Shown piece after piece: positions 61,336 to 64,000 of a stretch of DNA of 64,000 bases. The notes under the pieces are model-generated. The model ran no database searches and was not told the origin of the DNA. It worked only from the letters and a program-made list of their open reading frames with translations. The translations under genes were made by a program, and so were the position numbers. Numbering within the stretch: position 1 is the first letter of the stretch; every line of letters begins with the position of its first letter. Source of the DNA: Drosophila miranda (taxonomy: Eukaryota; Arthropoda; Insecta; Diptera; Drosophilidae); contig NC_046674.1 of assembly GCF_003369915.1 (NCBI RefSeq), forward strand, positions 3,410,001 to 3,474,000. Reading direction: 5' to 3'.

Positions 61336-64000
61336 CTTCTCTTTTAGTAACCTATCAGAATGTAAGAGGCTTGCGTAGTAAGCTCAGCATTCTTTTCCGG
61401 GATAGTGTTGCATTTGCTTCCCACGTTATTGTGTTTACTGAAACCTGGTTAAAGCCGGACATTCTTAGTTCCGAGGTTTTGGCAGGTCGGTACACAACTT
61501 TTAGAAAGGACCGTTCGTCTCGACGGGCAGGGGGGTTCTAATTGCAGTGGACTCTTACTTCACGACGGAACACTTCACAGTCCAAGTTCAACAGGAACTG
61601 GAATTCCTGTGTGTAAAACTGATTCTTCCCGTTTTCGCTATATTCATTACTTGCTCGTATATCCCACCTTCTTCGGATATTTCAATTTATGAGCAGCACT
61701 TGTCCGCTTTAACCGCTGTTTCTTCCTCGCTATCTGATAAAGATCGTATGATAGTTCTTGGTGACTTCAACTTGCCAGGAACTGTTTGGTCTTCGGTAAA
61801 CGAGTCTAGTATCCTAGTGCCCATGTCACGACATGACTTTGTTGACGGCTTGCTTGACCTATCCCTGTCTCAAGTCAACCATGTGATTAATTCCTTGGGT
61901 CGATTGCTTGATCTGTGCTTTGTATCGGATCCGACCATAGTGTTGTTAACCCGAGCCCTTCCGCTCACTATACCTGAAGACGCCTACCACCCTACTTTCG
62001 AGGTGTCGCTAGATATAGGACCAACTGTATTGGATCGGTCGAGTAGGCTGCCCGAACGTGTCCGCTGCTTTCGTAAAGCCGAGTTTGCGAAGCTTAATAA
62101 CCTCATTAGGGATTTTGATTGGTCCGCTTTGTACTTGTGCACTGATATCATAAAAGGCACAAACATTTTTTACAATGCTCTTGGCACATTTTTCGATTCT
62201 TGTGTCCCGCTTTCTTGTCCGACTAGATCTGGAAAACCCCCTTGGTTTACCAAAGAGTTATCCAGTCTAAAAAACTTAAAATCAAGACTTTATAAAAAAT
62301 TTCAAGAAGTGGGTTCTCCTACTTCTCACTCTCGCTATGTATTAGCTCGGTCAAACTTTTCAGTTCTTAATGCTCAATGCTATAAGAACTACCTATCTCG
62401 ATGCAGGATACGTTTTTCTCAGGACCCTAAACAGTTTTACAGCTTCGTAAACAGTAAGCGTAGAACGTCCGCACACCCATCCTCGCTATCATTTTGTAAT
62501 ACGTCGGCAAATAATGATCAGGCAATTGCCGATCTTTTTGCCCAATTCTTCCAAACCACCTATTCTGAGGAAAGCTACTCTGGTCATCCGTACCCATACG
62601 GTTTACCGAGGTCGAACGGCATTTTCAGTCCCTTGTTAAATGAATGTTCCCTACTTCATGATCTTCGACTAGTTAAGCCGGTGTTTTCACCGGGTCCAGA
62701 CGGGGTTCCAGGTTGTGTACTCAGGTACTGCGCCGAGGCTCTGTGTGGACCTTTGCTTAAACTATTCACCCTATCCATTGATTCTTCTTGCTTCCCCCGA
62801 TCTGGAAGGAATCGTTTATAATTCCTCTCCATAAAAAAGGTAGCAAGTCTGATGCAAAAAATTATAGAGGTATAGCAAAGTTATCCGCTATTCCTAAAAT
62901 GTTTGAGAGGGTTTTAACTCCGCACTTGCAACATCTCTGCAAGTCACTTATATCTCCAACTCAGCATGGATTTATAAGGCGGCGATCAACCACCACGAAC
63001 TTGTTAGAGTTTACCTCTTTCATTATTAAAGGCTTTCAAGGTAACTTACAGACGGATGTTATTTACACCGACTTTAGTAAAGCATTCCCTTTTAGCGCAT
63101 AAACTTGACCTTTTAGGGTTTCCGCCCAACCTCCTGAGATGGATTTCTAGCTATCTTTGTTCTAGGTCTCAAAGAGTCCTCTTCAAAAACTCCCTCTCTT
63201 TCCCAGTAAAGGTTTCTTCGGGAGTACCACAAGGCAGCCATCTAGGCCCCTTACTCTTCACACTCTTTATTAATGACTTACCTTCAGTATTAACATACTC
63301 TCGAGTACTTATGTATGCGGATGATGTTAAACTCTGTGTCCAGTACAAGGACATTTCATTTCATTCTCGCTTGCAATCCGATCTCAATAACTTTCAGTCA
63401 TGGTGTTGTGCAAACTTGTTACACCTTAATGCCTCGAAATGCAAAGTTATGACATTTCATCGTTCTAGCCCTTTGTTGGCTCCTTACACCCTATTTGGTG
63501 GTTCTCTTGAGAGAATTACCCTGGTGGATGATCTGGGTATTATGTTAGACCCCAAGTTAAAGTTTTCCGAACACATTTCTACCATGGTAAATAAGGCCAT
63601 GAGCGTGCTTGGGTTTATAAAGAGGTGGTCAAAGGAATCTGACGACCCCTATATAACAAAGACTCTCTATACCTCGCTTGTTCGTCCGATCTTAGAATAC
63701 GGCTCCTGTGTATGGTGCCCTCAGTACAAAGTACACCAGGACCGTATAGAATCAGTACAGAAAAACTTTTTACTCTTTGCTCTGCGGGGCCTTAACTGGG
63801 ATGCGGGTGTAAGACTCCCATCTTACTCTAGTAGACTACTATTAGTAAACCTCCCATCCTTAGTTAACCGTAGAAAAATGCTTGGTGTGATATTTATGCA
63901 CAACTTGATCAGGGGTGACATAGACAGCCCTGATCTGTTGAGCCGCATAAACTTCACGATTCCTATTAGACTGACTAGAAATTTTATACCGTTGTTCCTT
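61332..64000 (+). pseudogene. LINE ORF2 (endonuclease-reverse transcriptase), four frame segments
   Basis: Segment 1 (61332-61541) has the endonuclease start YQNVRGLRSKL and TETWL. Segment 2 (61535-62821) has VLGDFNLPG, then the linker and the start of the RT (FSPGPDGVPGCVLRYC). Segment 3 (~62788-63102) has WKESFIIPLHKKG, NYRGIAKLSA, QHGFIRRRST and YTDFSKAF. Segment 4 (63086 to the window end, open throughout) has SGVPQGSHLGPLLF, the active-site MYADDVKLC and the C-terminal thumb. Breaks: a G-run at 61530-61535 one base short, a C-run at 62794-62798 one base short, and a true deletion of roughly 16 bases near 63086 that removes the residues following SKAF. Not functional as written. Confidence 0.8.

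Larger units (their letters stand above)
59610..64000 (+). mobile_element. Non-LTR retrotransposon (CR1/Jockey-like LINE), damaged, runs off the right edge
   Basis: Layout: a ~1.2-kb GC-richer 5' leader (about 59610-60790), an ORF1-type frame (60790-61335), then an endonuclease plus reverse-transcriptase frame (61332 onward) broken into four segments. No long terminal repeats are seen. The exact 5' end is uncertain; the change from the AsnS unit is at 59568. The RT C-terminal part (LEYGSCVWCPQY, RIESVQKNFLLFALRGLNW) is of the CR1/Jockey type. The 3' end lies outside the window. Confidence 0.85.

Noticed and set aside
61332-64000. Retroviral or Gypsy-type LTR element
   Set aside because: There is no gag-protease-integrase order or LTR; the endonuclease start and RT-YADD arrangement are of non-LTR type.

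Overview
The window is nuclear DNA of a fly of the genus Drosophila. The evidence is short phase-respecting GT-AG introns, fly-type protein orthologs (biniou/FoxF, G-alpha-i, sugarless, Surf1, chromosome bows/CLASP, asparagine synthetase), Drosophila core-promoter motifs (GGTATATTT or 'motif 6', TATCGATA or DRE, GGTCACACT or 'motif 1') and Drosophila-type repeats (DINE-1/INE-1-like, P-superfamily, CR1/Jockey-like LINE). From memory, bin, Galphai, sgl and Surf1 are neighbours on 3L (Muller D) in D. melanogaster, while chb lies elsewhere on that arm, so the gene order looks rearranged. I cannot name the species; an obscura-group fly is only a guess.

Layout. 1-2985 (minus): biniou, a forkhead transcription factor of visceral mesoderm, with its last exon outside the window. 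2986-17916: a long AT-rich upstream region with GAGA tracts, simple repeats and transposon fragments. It holds only two small convergent genes for paralogous Cys/Lys-rich proteins (8957-9301 plus, 11039-11431 minus). 17917-23584 (plus): Galphai in five exons. 24629-25492 (plus): an unrecognised, probably mitochondrial single-exon protein. 25639-27344 (minus): an S28 prolyl-carboxypeptidase-like serine protease. 28428-30888 (plus): a CFAP52/WDR16 WD40 axonemal protein. 31958-35436 (plus): sugarless (UDP-glucose dehydrogenase). 35821-36898 (minus) and 37092-38111 (plus): Surf1 and a UQCC1/Cbp3-like gene, a head-to-head pair of respiratory-complex assembly factors. 38170-38962 (minus): a MADF-BESS protein. 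41403-45914 (minus): chromosome bows (CLASP) in one coding exon.

From 48 kb the window becomes repeat-rich. A short element (48091-48562) splits the chb promoter array. A 1.7-kb P-superfamily relic (49137-50835) has 37-bp terminal inverted repeats and a 7-bp target duplication. A 4.2-kb near-identical tandem duplication (51152-55348 and 55365-59567) carries two asparagine synthetase genes; one is intact and one has a 1-base frameshift inside its ATP-pyrophosphatase loop. A damaged non-LTR retrotransposon runs off the right edge.

The genes do not form one pathway. Most are unrelated housekeeping or developmental genes, with one functional pair (Surf1 and UQCC1-like). The strongest unexpected signal is a promoter block: a GGTATATTT array, a 20-bp GACSGTATATTTGATCGATA module and, at two of the three genes, a 'motif 1' box. 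It is shared almost verbatim by Galphai, chb and both AsnS copies, and a related array lies before sgl. At Galphai and sgl the block is continuous with a dispersed ~770-bp repeat.
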